Assembly (NCBI RefSeq): GCF_026914265.1
Contig: NC_069124.1
Location: 52,495,388 to 52,559,387 of the forward strand
DNA from: Mya arenaria
Taxonomy: Eukaryota > Mollusca > Bivalvia > Myida > Myidae
Direction of reading: 5' to 3'
Length of the DNA stretch: 64,000 bases
The notes under the pieces are model-generated. The model ran no database searches, was not told the origin of the DNA, and was given only the letters and a program-made list of their open reading frames with translations. Shown here piece by piece: positions 26,301 to 38,440 of this stretch. Made by a program: the position numbers and the translations under genes. The stretch's first letter is position 1; each line of letters opens with the position of its first letter.

Positions 26301-26790
26301 TAACTTCCATCCTGGGATCAGCTTCACAAAAATTAACTCCAACGTCTTACGAACCCTTATTTGAGTTAAGCAAGCACTTCAGATTGCTGTTACGACCAGA
26401 ATGACGCAGGTGACGCTCTAAGACAAGGTGCTTGAATGTAGGGGACATCCAGGATTATCACCTAGCAATGCCCAATAACTTAAATCTTTGATCAGCTTGA
26501 CCAAAATTGATCCAAAACGTCAGGGCCCGTTATTTGGGTAATACATGCATATTGACTTACTATCGGTTTCATGTACGACTAGTAAGAGGCGATGTGACGC
26601 CCTAAAACCGGGAAAAGGTTTGTAGAGGATATCTATAGCTATCACCTTACACCCAAATAACTTCCATTCTGCGGTCAGCTTGACCAAAACCGACCATAAA
26701 CGTTTGGGGATCCGCTTTGGGTAAAAAACCACATTTAACTACTTTGGGTAACTGTTACGACCAGAAGGAGGCGATGTGACCCCCTCTTTT
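20335..26790. repeat. 186-bp satellite array, about 34 units
   Basis: Unit landmarks in order: CTAGCACCGCTCAATAACTT, CCATCTTGGGGTGAG, TGACCAAAATCGACCCCCAA, CGTCCAGGACCCCCTATTTG, GGTAAAACAAGCACACTGA, CTACTTTGGGTTGCTGG, AACGACCAGAAGGAGGCGAT, AAGACCGGGTACTG. Units are 185-187 bp. The central units are near-identical; those at the left (20335-20900) and right (25740-26790) edges are strongly diverged, as expected when unequal exchange homogenises the middle. Minus-strand frames of about 61 codons recur in every unit because 186 is a multiple of three, but each ends at the same conserved stop, so no protein is implied. The array stops inside a unit at about 26790. Confidence 0.97.
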
Positions 26791-27100
26791 CCTTGCCCCT
26801 GTGTTTTCCTTGATCATGTGTTCTCTTGCTCCTGAGTGTTCATTGCCCCTTTGTTGTCCTTGATCCTGTGTTTTTCTTGTCCATGTGTTGTTCTTGCTCT
26901 TTAGTTTTCCCTGCCCCTGTGTTTTCCTTGATCCTGTGTTTTTCTTGCTCCTGAGTTTTTCTTGCACCTGTGTTTCCTTGCTCCGGGGTTTTCTTTGCTC
27001 ATGTAATTTTCTTGCTCCTGTATTTTGCTTGCTCCTGTGTGTTTTCTGGCTTCTGTGTTTTTCATGCTTTTGTGTGTTTTTTTACTCCTGAGTTTCACTC
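26791..27100. repeat. minisatellite, roughly 16-18 bp unit
   Basis: Irregular repetition of CTTGCTCCTGTGTTTTC variants (CTTGATCCTG, CTTGCCCCTG, CTTGTCCATG). It joins the 186-bp satellite directly, with no unique DNA between them. Confidence 0.85.
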
Positions 27101-27759
27101 TCTTTGAAGATCCGATAATTTAATGCTTTCTTTGAATACAGAAGAACAATATTTAGTTTTTTAGTTAAATTAGGACGAAATAAAAGTAGATATGACATTT
27201 TAGTCTAGCAAACGACCGTAATAGAATACCTGAAGTTGATTTCGATAAGGCATTTTCCACGCAAAGGTTTGTTCAATTTCAAATTCAAGAGGTTTCATTT
27301 TAAGAGTACTAAATTGAGGCTAGATTTATCGAAATATTTTTAATCAATTGCAAACCATTTTTGATAACATGACGAACAATCATAACTTTACCAAACCCTT
27401 TGTTGTTCAATATATAAAACAAAACCTACTAAAGTTGAACTATTCTACTTTCTTAATCCAATTTCTGCTAATTGCATGTTAGGTTGGACGTCAAAACTCC
27501 ACCGGTTGCATGGACGGAACTAAAAGCGAGTCAATCTAAACCAAACACACTGACCTTTAACGTTGTATATTTGTCCGTATTTGATCTTCCGCAAGGCTCG
27601 GTATGAACTTCCCATGTCTGGACGATCCTGTACTAAAGAAAAAAAAAACATTACTAATTACTAGACGCAAAATTGGGACATGTCGACCCCGTTTAAAGAG
27701 CCTTTGAAAAAGACAGAATGCTTGTCCATGCAATTGCAACACAAAATAACATGGAGCTA
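27101..27759. other. AT-rich spacer
   Basis: An acceptor-like TTTTTTTTTCTTTAG precedes a short minus-strand frame near 27560-27635, but no family match is visible. Otherwise nothing recognised. Confidence 0.35.
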
Positions 27760-28480
27760 TACAATAAGGGGATAATTATTATTGCAAGGTAAAGATACGG
27801 CCTGGACAAGATTCAGTCTGGATGGACGGACAGGCACACGTGTAGTCTGCAACTCTCTGCCTCATCTAGGCACTGAACTTCCATGACAAGTTTTATTCTA
27901 ATCTGATAATGCATGTTCAAGATTTAGCCCGGATAAGGACCATTTCAAGTTCACTGTCATTATGTATCTTAACAGGTAACACAATAAAAAGCAAGCAAAT
28001 GCTTTTAATTTACGCCCGGCCACTTGACGCATGTCGCGCACCAGTCTCATCCTTTGACCCCTAGATATGAACTTGACCTTTGAGGTATAGACCTGGCACT
28101 GGTGCGCGGCATTCCGCCTCATCTTTGTTAACCTTCAAGGCATGTTTGTTTTAATCCTATTATGCATAGACAAGATACAGGCCGGACAAGGATCATTTCA
28201 ACCTTTGACGTCTAAGCGTTCCCTTGACCTTTTAAATACAGATATTGGTCTTGTGCACTGCGAGCCACCTCATCATTGTGAACCTTCAAGGCAAGTGTTT
28301 TTTAACAATTATATTATGCATTGTCAAGACACAGGCCGGACAAGGATCATTTCAACCTTTGAGATCTAAACGTGACCTTGACCTTTGATGTACAGACCTG
28401 GGTCTTGTGTGCGATACGCCACCTGATCATGGTGAACCATCGTATATTTCTTTAATGCATGGTCAAGATGCAGCCCGGAC
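27760..28480. mobile_element. diverged dispersed element with TTGACCTTTGA-type internal repeats
   Basis: About three copies of a unit containing ACAAGGATCATTTCAACC, CGTGACCTTGACCTTTGA, ACAGACCTGG and CATCATTGTGAACCTTCAAG, plus a GGATGGACGGACAGG stretch at the left. The layout resembles the elements at 51290 and 59925. Confidence 0.5.
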
Positions 28481-28915
28481 AAGATTGAGCCCGACGGCAA
28501 ATGTGACATCTATGTCTCGCTCAAAACAAAAAAGCGAAAAGTGGCGGAATGAAACTGTGCCATGTGGTAGGGTCAAAACGGGAAATAATTATATCGTCAT
28601 GCCACAAGGCGCATTGTCGCCTCGCCACTTGCCGTTTTGTCGCTTTTTTTCTTGCAATTTGGCGCATTTTTGCATTCTCCCCTTCCGATCGACATATGCA
28701 TGTCCAAATAGGTTTAAACCTTTCCAAGAATATAGCCATCTTCTTGAAAGATGCATGAACAAGTGCTCAACATTTCATGTATGTACATTAAAGGTACGTT
28801 TATGCACAGTTTTGACATTGCAGCGGTATAATTTGATTTCATACAGTTTTGGGCATGCCTACCGGAGAGCGAAAATATGAAGATGACATAAGCTCTTTAT
28901 CGTGTCATCCAGTCC
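28481..28915. other. spacer with GGCGCATTTTGCC-type short repeats
   Basis: Words such as GGCGCATTGTCGCC, GCCACTTGCCG and TTTGGCGCATTTTTGC suggest a decayed dispersed repeat. No gene recognised. Confidence 0.35.
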
Positions 28916-29010
28916 ACCTCGAGGGGTGAATACGAAAGGTTCTATTATTAAGTTATATACATAAAATAAAGAAGCCGATAGAACTTTTTCGCTTTCACCC
29001 CTCGATCTGA
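28916..29010. repeat. inverted repeat, arms about 30 bp
   Basis: CCTCGAGGGGTGAATACGAA..GGTTCTA is mirrored by TAGAACTTTTTCG..TTTCACCCCTCGA about 35 bases later. Probably a small fold-back element. Confidence 0.75.
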
Positions 29011-29099
29011 AATATCATTAAGATGTATTGAGGAAGTGTTGATCTGCTAAAGGTCAAGATTGAGTGCTTTAAATTTTTTAGTGACATTTGACAACATGC

Positions 29100-32000
29100 A
29101 CCTGTCTATTGTTTCCCACATAGAGGGACAAGGGTATTCCTGTCTATTGTTACCCATATGGAGAGACAAGGGAATACATACCAATTGTTTTCCACATGGA
29201 GAGACAAGGATATACCTGCGTATTGTTCCCCACATGGAGAGACAAGGGTAAACCTGTCTATTGGTTCCCACATAGAGGGACAAGGGTATTCCTGTCTATT
29301 GTTACCCATATGGAGAGACAAGGGAATACATACCAATTGTTTTCCACATGGAGAGACAAGGGTATACCTGCCTATTGTTCCCCACATGGAGAGACAAGGG
29401 TATACCTGCCTATTGTTCCCCACATGGAGAGACAAGGGTATACCTGCCTATTGGTCCCCACATGGACAGACAAGGGTATACCTGCCTATTGTTCCCCACA
29501 TGGACAGACAAGGGTATACCTGCCTATTGTTCCCCACATGGAGAGACAAGGGTATACCTGCCTATTGTTCCCCACATGGACAGACAAGGGTATACCTGCC
29601 TATTGTTCCCCACATGGAGAGACAAGGGTAAACCTGCCTATTGTTCCCCACATGGAAAGACAAGGGTATACCTGCGTGCTGTTCCTGTTGTTCCCCACAT
29701 GGAGAGACAAGGAAATACATTCCTATTGTTCCCAACATGGAGAGACAAGGGTATACCTGCCTGTTGTTCCCTTTGTTCCCCACATGGAGAGACAAGGGTA
29801 TACCTGCCTATTGTTCCCCACATGGAAAGACAAGGGTATACCTGCCTATTGTTGCACACATGGAGAGACAAGGGTATACCTGCCTATTATTCCCCACATG
29901 GAGAGACAAGGGTATACCTGCCTATTGTTCCCCACATGGAGAGACAAGGGTATACCTGCCTATTGTTCCCCACATGGAGAGACAAGGGTATACCTGCCTG
30001 TTGTTCCCTTTGTTCCCCACATGGAGAGACAAGGGTATACCTGCCTGTTGTTCCTGTTGTTCCCCACATGGAGAGACAAGGGTATACCTGCCTGTTGTTC
30101 CCTTTGTTCCCCACATGGAGAGACAAGGGTATACCTGCCTATTGTTCCCCACATGGAGAGACAAGGGTATACCTGCCTATTGTTTCCCACATGGAGAGAC
30201 AAGGGTATACCTGCCTATTGTTCCCCACATGGAAAGACAAGGGTATACCTGCCTGTTGTTCCCTTTGTTCCCCACATGGAGAGACAAGTGTATACCTGCC
30301 TATTGTTCCCCACATGGAGAGACAAGGGTATACCTGCCTATTGTTCCTGTTGTTCCCCACACGGAGAGACAAGGAAATACATTCCTATTGTTCCCACATG
30401 GAGAGACAAGGGTATACCTGCATGTTGTTCCCTTTGTTCCCCACATGGAGAGACAAGGGTATACCTGCCTATTGTTCCCCACATGGAAAGACAAGGGTAT
30501 ACCTGCCTGTTGTTCCCTTTGTTCCCCACATGGAGAGACAAGGGTATACCTGCCTATTGTTCCCCACATGGAAAGACAAGGGTATACCTGCCTGTTGTTC
30601 CCCACATGGAGAGACAAGCGTATACCTGCCTATTGTTCCCCACATGGAAAGACAAGGGTATACCTGCCTGTTGTTCCCCACATGGACAGACAAGGGTATA
30701 CCTGCCTGTTGTTCCCCACATGGAGAGACAAGGGTGTACCTGCCTATTGTTCCCCACATGGAGAGACAAGGGTATACCTGCATGTTGTTCCTTTTGTTCC
30801 CCACATGGAGAGACAAAGGTATACCTGCCTATTGTTCCCCACATGGAGAGACAAGGGTATACCTGCCTATTGTTCCCCACATGGAGAGACAAGGGTATAC
30901 CTGCCTATTGTTCCCCACATGGAGAGACAAGGGTATACCTGCCTGTTGTTCCCTTTGTTCCCCACATGGAGAGACAAGGGTATACCTGCCTGTTGTTCCC
31001 TTTGTTCCCCGCATGGAGAGACAAGGGTATACCTGCCTATTGTTCCCCACATGGAAAGACAAGGGTATACCTGCCTGTTGTTCCCCACATGGACAGACAA
31101 GGGTTACCTGCCTTTTGTTCCCCACATGGAGAGACAAGGGTATACCTGCCTATTGTTCCCCACATGGAAAGACAAGGGTATACCTGCCAGTTGTTCCTAT
31201 TGTTCCCCACATGGAAAGACAAGGGTATACCTGCCTGTTGTTCCCTTTGTTCCCCTCATGGAGAGACAAGGGTATACCTGCCTATTGTTCCCCACATGGA
31301 AAGACAAGGGTATACCTGCCTGTTGTTCCCCACATGGACAGACAAGGGTATACCTGCCTATTGTTCACCACATGGAGAGACAAGGGTATACCTGCCTGTT
31401 GTTCCCCACATGGAGAGACAAGGGGATACCTGCCTATTGTTCCTGTTGTTCCCCACACGGAGAGACAAGGAAATACATTCCTATTGTTCCCCACATGGAG
31501 AGACAAGGGTATACCTGCATGTTGTTCCCTTTGTTCCCCACATGGAGAGACAAGGGTATACCTGCCTATTGTTCCCCACATGGAAAGACAAGGGTATACC
31601 TGCCTGTTGTTCCCTTTGTTCCCCACATGGAGAGACAAGGGTATACCTGCCTATTGTTCCCCACATGGAAAGACAAGGGTATACCTGCCTGTTGTTCCCC
31701 ACATGGACAGACAAGGGTATACCTGCCTATTGTTCCCCACATGGAGAGACAAGGTTATACCTGCCTGTTGTTCCCTTTGTTCCCCACATGGAGAGACAAG
31801 GGTATACCTGCCTATTGTTCCCCACATGGAGAGACAAGGGTATACCTGCCTGTTGTTCCCTTTGTTCCCCACATGCAAAGACAAGGGTATACCTGCCTAT
31901 TGTTCCCCACATGGAGAGACAAGGGTATACATGCCTATTGTTCCCCACATGGAGAGACAAGGGTATACCTGCCTGTTGTTCCCTTTGTTCCCCACATGGA

Positions 32001-33345
32001 GAGACAAGGGTATACCTGCCTATTGTTCCCCACATGGAGAGACAAGGGTATATCTGCCTATTGTTCCCCACATGGAGAGACAAGGGTATACCTGCCTATT
32101 GTTCCCCACATGGAGAGACAAGGGTATACCTGCCTGTTGTTCCCTTTGTTCCCCACATGGAGAGACAAGGGTATACCTGCCTATTGTTCCCCACATGGAG
32201 AGACAAGGATATACATGTCTATTGTTTCCCACATGGAGAGACAAGGATACACCTGCCGGTTGTTCCTGTTGTTCACCACATGGAGAGACAAGGGTATACC
32301 TGCCTATTGTTCCCCACATGGAGAGACAAGAGTATACCTGCCTATTGTTCCCCACATGGAGAGACAAGGGTATGCCTGCCTATTGTTCCCCACATGGAGA
32401 GACAAGGGTATGCCTGCCTATTGTTCCCCACATGGAGAGACAAGGGTATCCGTGCCTATTGTTCCCCACATGGAGAGACAAGGGTATCCGTGCCTATTGT
32501 TCCCCACATAAAGAGTCAAGGGAATACATGCCTATTGTTCCCCACATGGAAAGACGAGGGAATACTTGCCTATTGTTCCCCGCATGGAGAGACAAGTGTG
32601 TATATGCCTATTGTTCCCCACATGGAAAGACAAGGGTATACCTGTCTATTGTTCCCCACATGGAGAGACAAGGGTATGCCTGCCTATTGTTCCTCACATG
32701 GAGAGACAAGGGTATCCGTGCCTATTGTTCCCCACATAAAGAGTCAAGGGAATACATGCCTATTGTTCCCCACATGGAAAGACGAGGGAATACTTGCCTA
32801 TTGTTCCCCACATGGAGAGACAAGTGTGTATATGCCTATTGTTCCCCATATGGAAAGACAAGGGTATACCTGTTTATTGTTCCCCACATGGAAAGACAAG
32901 GGTATACCTGTTTATTGTTCCCCACATGGAAAGACAAGGGTATACCTGTTTATTGTTCCCCACATGGAGAGACAAGGGTATACCTGTTTATTGTTCCCCA
33001 CATGGAGAGACAAGGGTATACCTGTTTATTGTTCCCCACATGGAGAGACAAGGATACACCTGTTTATTGTTCCCCACATGGAGAGACAATGGTATACCTG
33101 TTTATTGTTTCCCACATGGAAAGACAAGGGTGTACCTGTTTATTGTTCCCCACATGGAGAGACAAGGGTATACCTGTTTATTGTTCCCCACATGGAGAGA
33201 CAAGGATACACCTGTTTATTGTTCCCCACATGGAGAGACAAGGGTATACCTGTTTATTGTTCCCCACATGGAAAGACAAAGGAATACATGCCTATTGTTC
33301 ACTACATGGAGAGACAATGGTGAGAATAGCCACTTAAATGCACGG
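29100..33345. repeat. 38-bp minisatellite (with 47-bp variants), about 105 units
   Basis: Unit landmarks: TTGTTCCCCACATGG, AGAGACAAGGG, TATACCTGCCTA. Many units carry a 9-bp insertion (TTGTTCCCT) making 47 bp. The unit has no stop codon in any forward frame, so open frames of 1375, 1329 and 956 codons overlap (29196-33323, 29348-33337, 29641-32511). Single-base-deleted units occur near 30389 and 31098, which would shift the frame; this and the simultaneous openness of all frames argue against a real protein. Both ends are more diverged, and a six-unit (228-bp) block is duplicated near 32477-32888. No signal peptide, splice context or known domain. Confidence 0.97.
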
Positions 33346-34265
33346 TTTATATCATAGTATTTCCAATATTGGACAAGAGAAATAACTCATTAATAGTATT
33401 CTTGCTGATAAATACATATTAATACAACAGGTTTGGTATTGAATGCATTAAGGTTTTTCATTTTGCAGTGTAAAGATCAATCTTTAAAATTGAAATCCGT
33501 ATATATTCGAATGTATTTTTATTGAAAATATCACTGTTCTCCTTTGTCAAATACTATGGATGACAGGGAATTAAATTAGACATTTAAATTCGATTTGATA
33601 ATAGATAAAAATGGATAATCGTGGCGTTTAACTGATTCGTATTGTGACAGCAATCAATACAATGTTTAAACAGATATTTAATACGTTTACATATGATTGT
33701 AAAACTAATATAAGACATCAACCTAGCTTCATAAACTTCTCTTAAATATTTCGACAAACATTTACAATCTAATTTTAATCTCAAAATACCTAATAAATGC
33801 GTTATGAAGGTTTTGAAAATCGTTTTGATACTTTAGTTAACATCGTTTGGATAAAATCCAGAATATATGTTTATATCTCAATTGACTAACAGTACCCATT
33901 TTAAAAAGCTATAACATATGTCTTGTTCTTCATTTACTTCAACTTATCTCCATTAGAATAGCCATCACAGAACATCTTTAAAAAATCAAACAAATTGGAA
34001 AGTAGGGGAATCTATAATTAGAATCTTAAGAGATATTAATTGCAATTTAAACTCAAATAAGAAAACTTTGACCTCACATTTATGTTAATAAATAAATATG
34101 TTATAATAAATTAATACTAATCACGATGGATTACCATTAACACCTCTTGAAATTTACTAAAATCAGGGCAATCTACACTTGACCCATACTTGTCGAATAG
34201 CTGACCATATGATTGTTCTTAATAAATACTGCACCAAATAGTATAAAGTGTTTCGATTACTTTCA
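33346..34265. other. AT-rich spacer
   Basis: Nothing recognised beyond short random frames. Confidence 0.45.
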
Positions 34266-34612
34266 TACGGAATGCCTTTCGGGCCATCGCATGTAAATGT
34301 GTCAATCTGAAACGCGATACTCGATAGTACGATGATGAAAACGCGAAATCACGAAACTAAGACGGTGAAAACGCGACATCACGAAACTACGACGGTGAAA
34401 ACGCGACAATACGATGGTGAAAACACGGAAATATATCGCTTTATCATCATCGTTCTCTCATATAATCGCGTTTTCGTTATCGTACCGTCGCGTTTTCATC
34501 ATCGTACTGACGGATTTTCGTTATCGTAGTTTCGTGTTTTCATCGTCGAACTATCGGGTATCGCGTTTCAGATCAACGCATTCACAGGCGATGGCCCTAA
34601 CGGCATTCCGTA
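34266..34612. mobile_element. fold-back element with long inverted repeats and internal GAAAACGCGA repeats
   Basis: Left end TACGGAATGCC..GGGCCATCGC..CTGAAACGCGATAC is mirrored by GTATCGCGTTTCAG..GCGATGGCCC..GGCATTCCGTA. Each arm ends in short direct repeats of ACGATGGTGAAAACGCGA type, inverted across the axis. It is flanked by CTTTCA on both sides (8 bp, TACTTTCA, if two end bases are assigned to the target). Confidence 0.85.
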
Positions 34613-35495
34613 CTTTCAGTCCTCGTCAAAGGTACTTCAGGCAACTGACCAGATTTTTGTAAGACGATTTAAGGTTTTTCAAAGACGCTTTATAACCACT
34701 TCATTCCGAGCCTCCAATAATACCACTGCACACATACAGGCTTGAAGTGTCATGTTAGGAATAAGTTGAAGAATCGAAAATTATTTAGACTTTTTATTTT
34801 TTTTACTAAATCCCTTCGAAACATTTTTATATTGTAAAAATATCATGCGAACCATTATAGATAAACGAATTCGCTTTTTCTTTTAAGTACAAGCCCATCA
34901 GAGTAGTCTACCCATGGTATATGTTTTCGGGCACTGGTACTTCCATCTTTAAAGGTCATTTCTAGTATTCTATCTCCGCTCCGAAAGTGCGTTTTTAGGC
35001 TGTAGTACCGCAAATCAACATCAGGTATCGTCAGATCTACTTTTTGACATGTCATGTTAAAAAAAATTAATGCACCGGGATTACAAAATGGGACGTATGA
35101 TGTTATGCGGTTTAGAATAGTGCGAATTAAAATACCACTGTATTCAAATACGTTCATAAGATTGTAACTTTAATGTGAATTTGAAAAAAGCTGAAGAATC
35201 TTTAAAAAAACATCAAAACGTCCTCAGCCAATATAGGGTTTCATTTAACTCGATTCATCATGTCATATGAAAGGTATCAACAAACTAATGCTTGTGACAA
35301 AAGATAATGGTGTTTTTTTTAAACTAGTACAACTTCCTTTTCTCAATTCTAATTCTTAGCTAGATGTAATCATTACGTCTAAAGCGATACCTAAAATTAT
35401 TTATCGTCAATCTTCAAACAGCAACATACGTAACAGTCAAAGATTATTTGCCGTCGATTACGTCGGCCTTCTTTTACATTTCGTTTGAGCAATAC
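34613..35495. other. intergenic, one unrecognised minus-strand frame
   Basis: Minus-strand 35157-34855 is open for 100 codons and has ordinary-looking residue composition (PDVDLRYYSLKTHF, WVDYSDGLVLKRK), but no domain is recognised and no flanking splice sites are convincing. The rest holds nothing. Confidence 0.3.
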
Positions 35496-35946
35496 CAATG
35501 TGTATACCACGTGGTGAATTACGTCATATTTGCTACGTCGGAAGGCAACATTTTTTCTAAAAATGAAGACATAAACAATGATAACTTTTCTTTTACTACA
35601 CCATTCTAAATAATACAAACGACAGTCTATGCCGCTTCAAGAGCCCCGCCTTCGTTTTTGTTACCGGATTTTGATAAGGCGATTAGTTTCATCAAATACT
35701 TCGACAAACCTGTTCGTCAGACGACCGTTTTGTGAAACGGTTTGTCGAAGTGTTTTAAGAAATTAAACTCTCAATCAATCTCTGATAAAAGACCGAAGGC
35801 GGGGGTCCGTAAGCGGCATAGACTTAAAATGGTGAAGAAAAAGAGAAGTAATTTTTGTTTAAACTTAAAGTCTTCATTCGAAGCAAAATGTTGCCTTCTG
35901 ACGTAGCATACATGACACAATTTGTCACTTGATGTACACACACTGA
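35496..35946. mobile_element. palindromic MITE family B, copy 1
   Basis: The two halves are inverted copies: GTGTATACCACG..CTACGTCGGAAGGCAACATT at left, AATGTTGCCTTCTGACGTAG..GATGTACACACACTG at right. The inner part has GAGCCCCGCCTTCG and CGAAGGCGGGG, then CTTCGACAAACC twice in opposite orientation. The second copy is at 44074-44565. Confidence 0.85.
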
Positions 35947-36990
35947 ATACTGGACTTAGTTAAAGTGAAGTCAGATGACGTATTTATTTGTGAAACTAAC
36001 ATTGAAATTCAAGGGTTATGGAAACAAAAACAAAATAGATCTACTTACCGAGGACGGAGATCAGAGCACACGTATAATATCCAAAATTCTGTCCAGCTGA
36101 ATATGAAAAGCTCTAATGTAAATAAGCTCGTTAACGTATAAATAAATGGTCATCAAGTTGGTGACACGTTTGTCACTAAATCTAAGTGTTGACAGAGGGG
36201 ATATGCGATCAATTTTAAGTGTAATCAAAACAAATCCAAGGATTTCGTACAAAAGTATTTATTTCGTGGGTAATAAGCTGTAATATGATCTTTTAGAGAC
36301 ATTTTGTTCAAATGATCTTTTTGTAGACTTTAGTCATTTAATTTGATAGTACTTGAAGTGCATGTTAATTTTTATCGTGGGCGCAATCATTCCAATATAT
36401 AACGCTAGTATTAAGTTGTCAATCCACTCAATGTTTCATTGATTGCTGGAGATTTTGCTTCAAAGTTAATAAATTTCATCTGACACAAGTTAATATACTT
36501 GAATTTAATGAATGACTTTTAAAGCGCGTTTTCCACATAATTATATTTAGATATTTATCAGAAGTTGACATTTTATATAAAATCAACATATCTAAAAAAA
36601 AAATCATAACGAATCGATATGGAATTTATTACCGGAAATTAACTCATTCTTGTTCGTACAAAATCAGTTTAAAGGTAATATTTCAATCACATTGGATGAT
36701 TACAAGAGTATATAATATCTTGCTGTTCGGATGAAAACGTTTACATAAGGACATGTGCGAGAGCGTCCCATGATTTTTTACCAAGGGCAATATATATTCT
36801 TGGCGAAAAAGCGTTGCATGATGATTTAATGGTTGAATCATGTACATGCAAGGTTCCACAAATGCATGATTATAGAAATGATGAGTACATCTTTTTTATG
36901 ATTTCCGGTAAAATATCATATTATTTTCATTGATATACAGATATTTTAAATTTTAGCATCATATAAAGGAATTAATGAATGATTGGAATA
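35947..36990. other. AT-rich spacer
   Basis: Nothing recognised. Confidence 0.45.
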
Positions 36991-37354
36991 TTAAAGCTGC
37001 ACTCTCCCAGATTTACCGTTTTTACATCTTTTTTATTTTTTGTTATGTAAAGAGCAAATTTTTGCTTAAATATCTGCAAACCAATGATAAAAGTTTGCCG
37101 ACAAAGGATCAGATCGCAGATTTGCATATTTCCGTTCGAAAATATGTGTTTGATGGCTTAAACCGTTACTAACGGTTTGAGAAAATGCATAAACTATTAA
37201 TTTTTGAACCTGAATATAAAAAAACTGCGTTCTAATTTTTGTCAGCAGTCTTATATCACTGGTTTCCATGGATTTTCTTAAAAATTGGCTCGTTCCAAGA
37301 CAAAAAAAATAAAAAAAAGTTGTCAAAACGTTCAATCTGTGAGAGTGCAGCTTT
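36991..37354. mobile_element. palindromic MITE family A, copy 2
   Basis: Ends TTAAAGCTGCACTCTCCCAG and CTGTGAGAGTGCAGCTTT. It has the same central AAACCGTTACTAACGGTTT palindrome and internal order as the copy at 9443, in the same orientation. Confidence 0.87.
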
Positions 37355-37629
37355 CAAACATTTGCGTTGATCGCATGGTCAGCTTTAGAAAGCGCTCAGT
37401 TTGAAAGAGAACTTTGGAAAGGTTACAATATCATCTCCCTTGATAACGAGCACAAAACAGTGGCATTTACTAAATAACCCTTAATGTGTGTCTACCAGTT
37501 GAGTTGTAGAAACGCACCAATCAGTGTTAGCTTAGCTTAGCTTTGCTTATGAGCAATTGTTGTTTATAGTTCATAAAATAACGAATGCTACATACACTAG
37601 AAATTGATTCGCCAGATATGACCGTCTGA

Positions 37630-38440
37630 TCTGTAGCCTAGTAAGATACCAATTGGCCTGATCTGTAGCCTAGTACGATAACCATTGGCCTGATCTGTAG
37701 CCTAGTACGATAACAATTGGCCTGATCTGTAGCCTAGTACGATACCAACTGGTCTGATCTGTAGCCAAGTACGATACCAACTGGTCTGATCTGTAGCCTA
37801 GAACGATACCAACTGGCCTGATCTGTAGCCTAGAACGATACCAACTGGCCTGATCTTTAGACAAGTACGATACAAACTGGCCTGATCTGTAGCCAAGTAC
37901 GATACCAACTAACTGGCCTGATCTTTAGACAAGTACGATACCAACTGGCCTGATCTTTAGACAAATACGATACAAACTGGCCTGATCTGTAGCCTAGTAC
38001 GATACAAACTGGCATGATCAGTAGACAAGTACGATACCAACTAGCCTAATCTGTAGCCAAGTACGATACCAACTGGCATTGTCAGTAGACAAGCACGATA
38101 CCAACTAGCCTGATCTGTAGACAAGTACGATACCAACTGGCCTGATCTGTAGCCAAGTACGATACCAACTGGCCTGATCTGTAGCCTAGTACGATACCAA
38201 CTGGCATGATCAGTAGACAAGTACGATACCAACTGGTCTGATCTGTAGCCTAGTACGATACCAACTGGTCTGATCTGTAGCCAAGTACGATACCAACTGG
38301 CCTGATCTGTAGCCAAGTACGATACCAACTGGCCTGATCCGTAGCCAAGTACGATACCAACTGGTCTGATTCGTAGCCACGTACGATACCAATTGGCCTG
38401 ATCTGTAGCCAAGTACGATACCAACTGATCTGATGACTAG
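37630..38440. repeat. 32-bp tandem array, about 25 units
   Basis: Unit: GTACGATACCAACTGG, CCTGATCTGTAGCCAA with single-base variants. Since 32 is not a multiple of three, the minus-strand open stretches here cycle through frames and do not indicate a gene. Confidence 0.95.

Noticed and set aside
29196-33323. 1375-codon forward frame as a giant repeat protein gene
   Set aside because: All three forward frames are open because the 38-bp unit lacks stops, single-base-deleted units are present, and there is no signal peptide, splice context or domain. Kept as a repeat.
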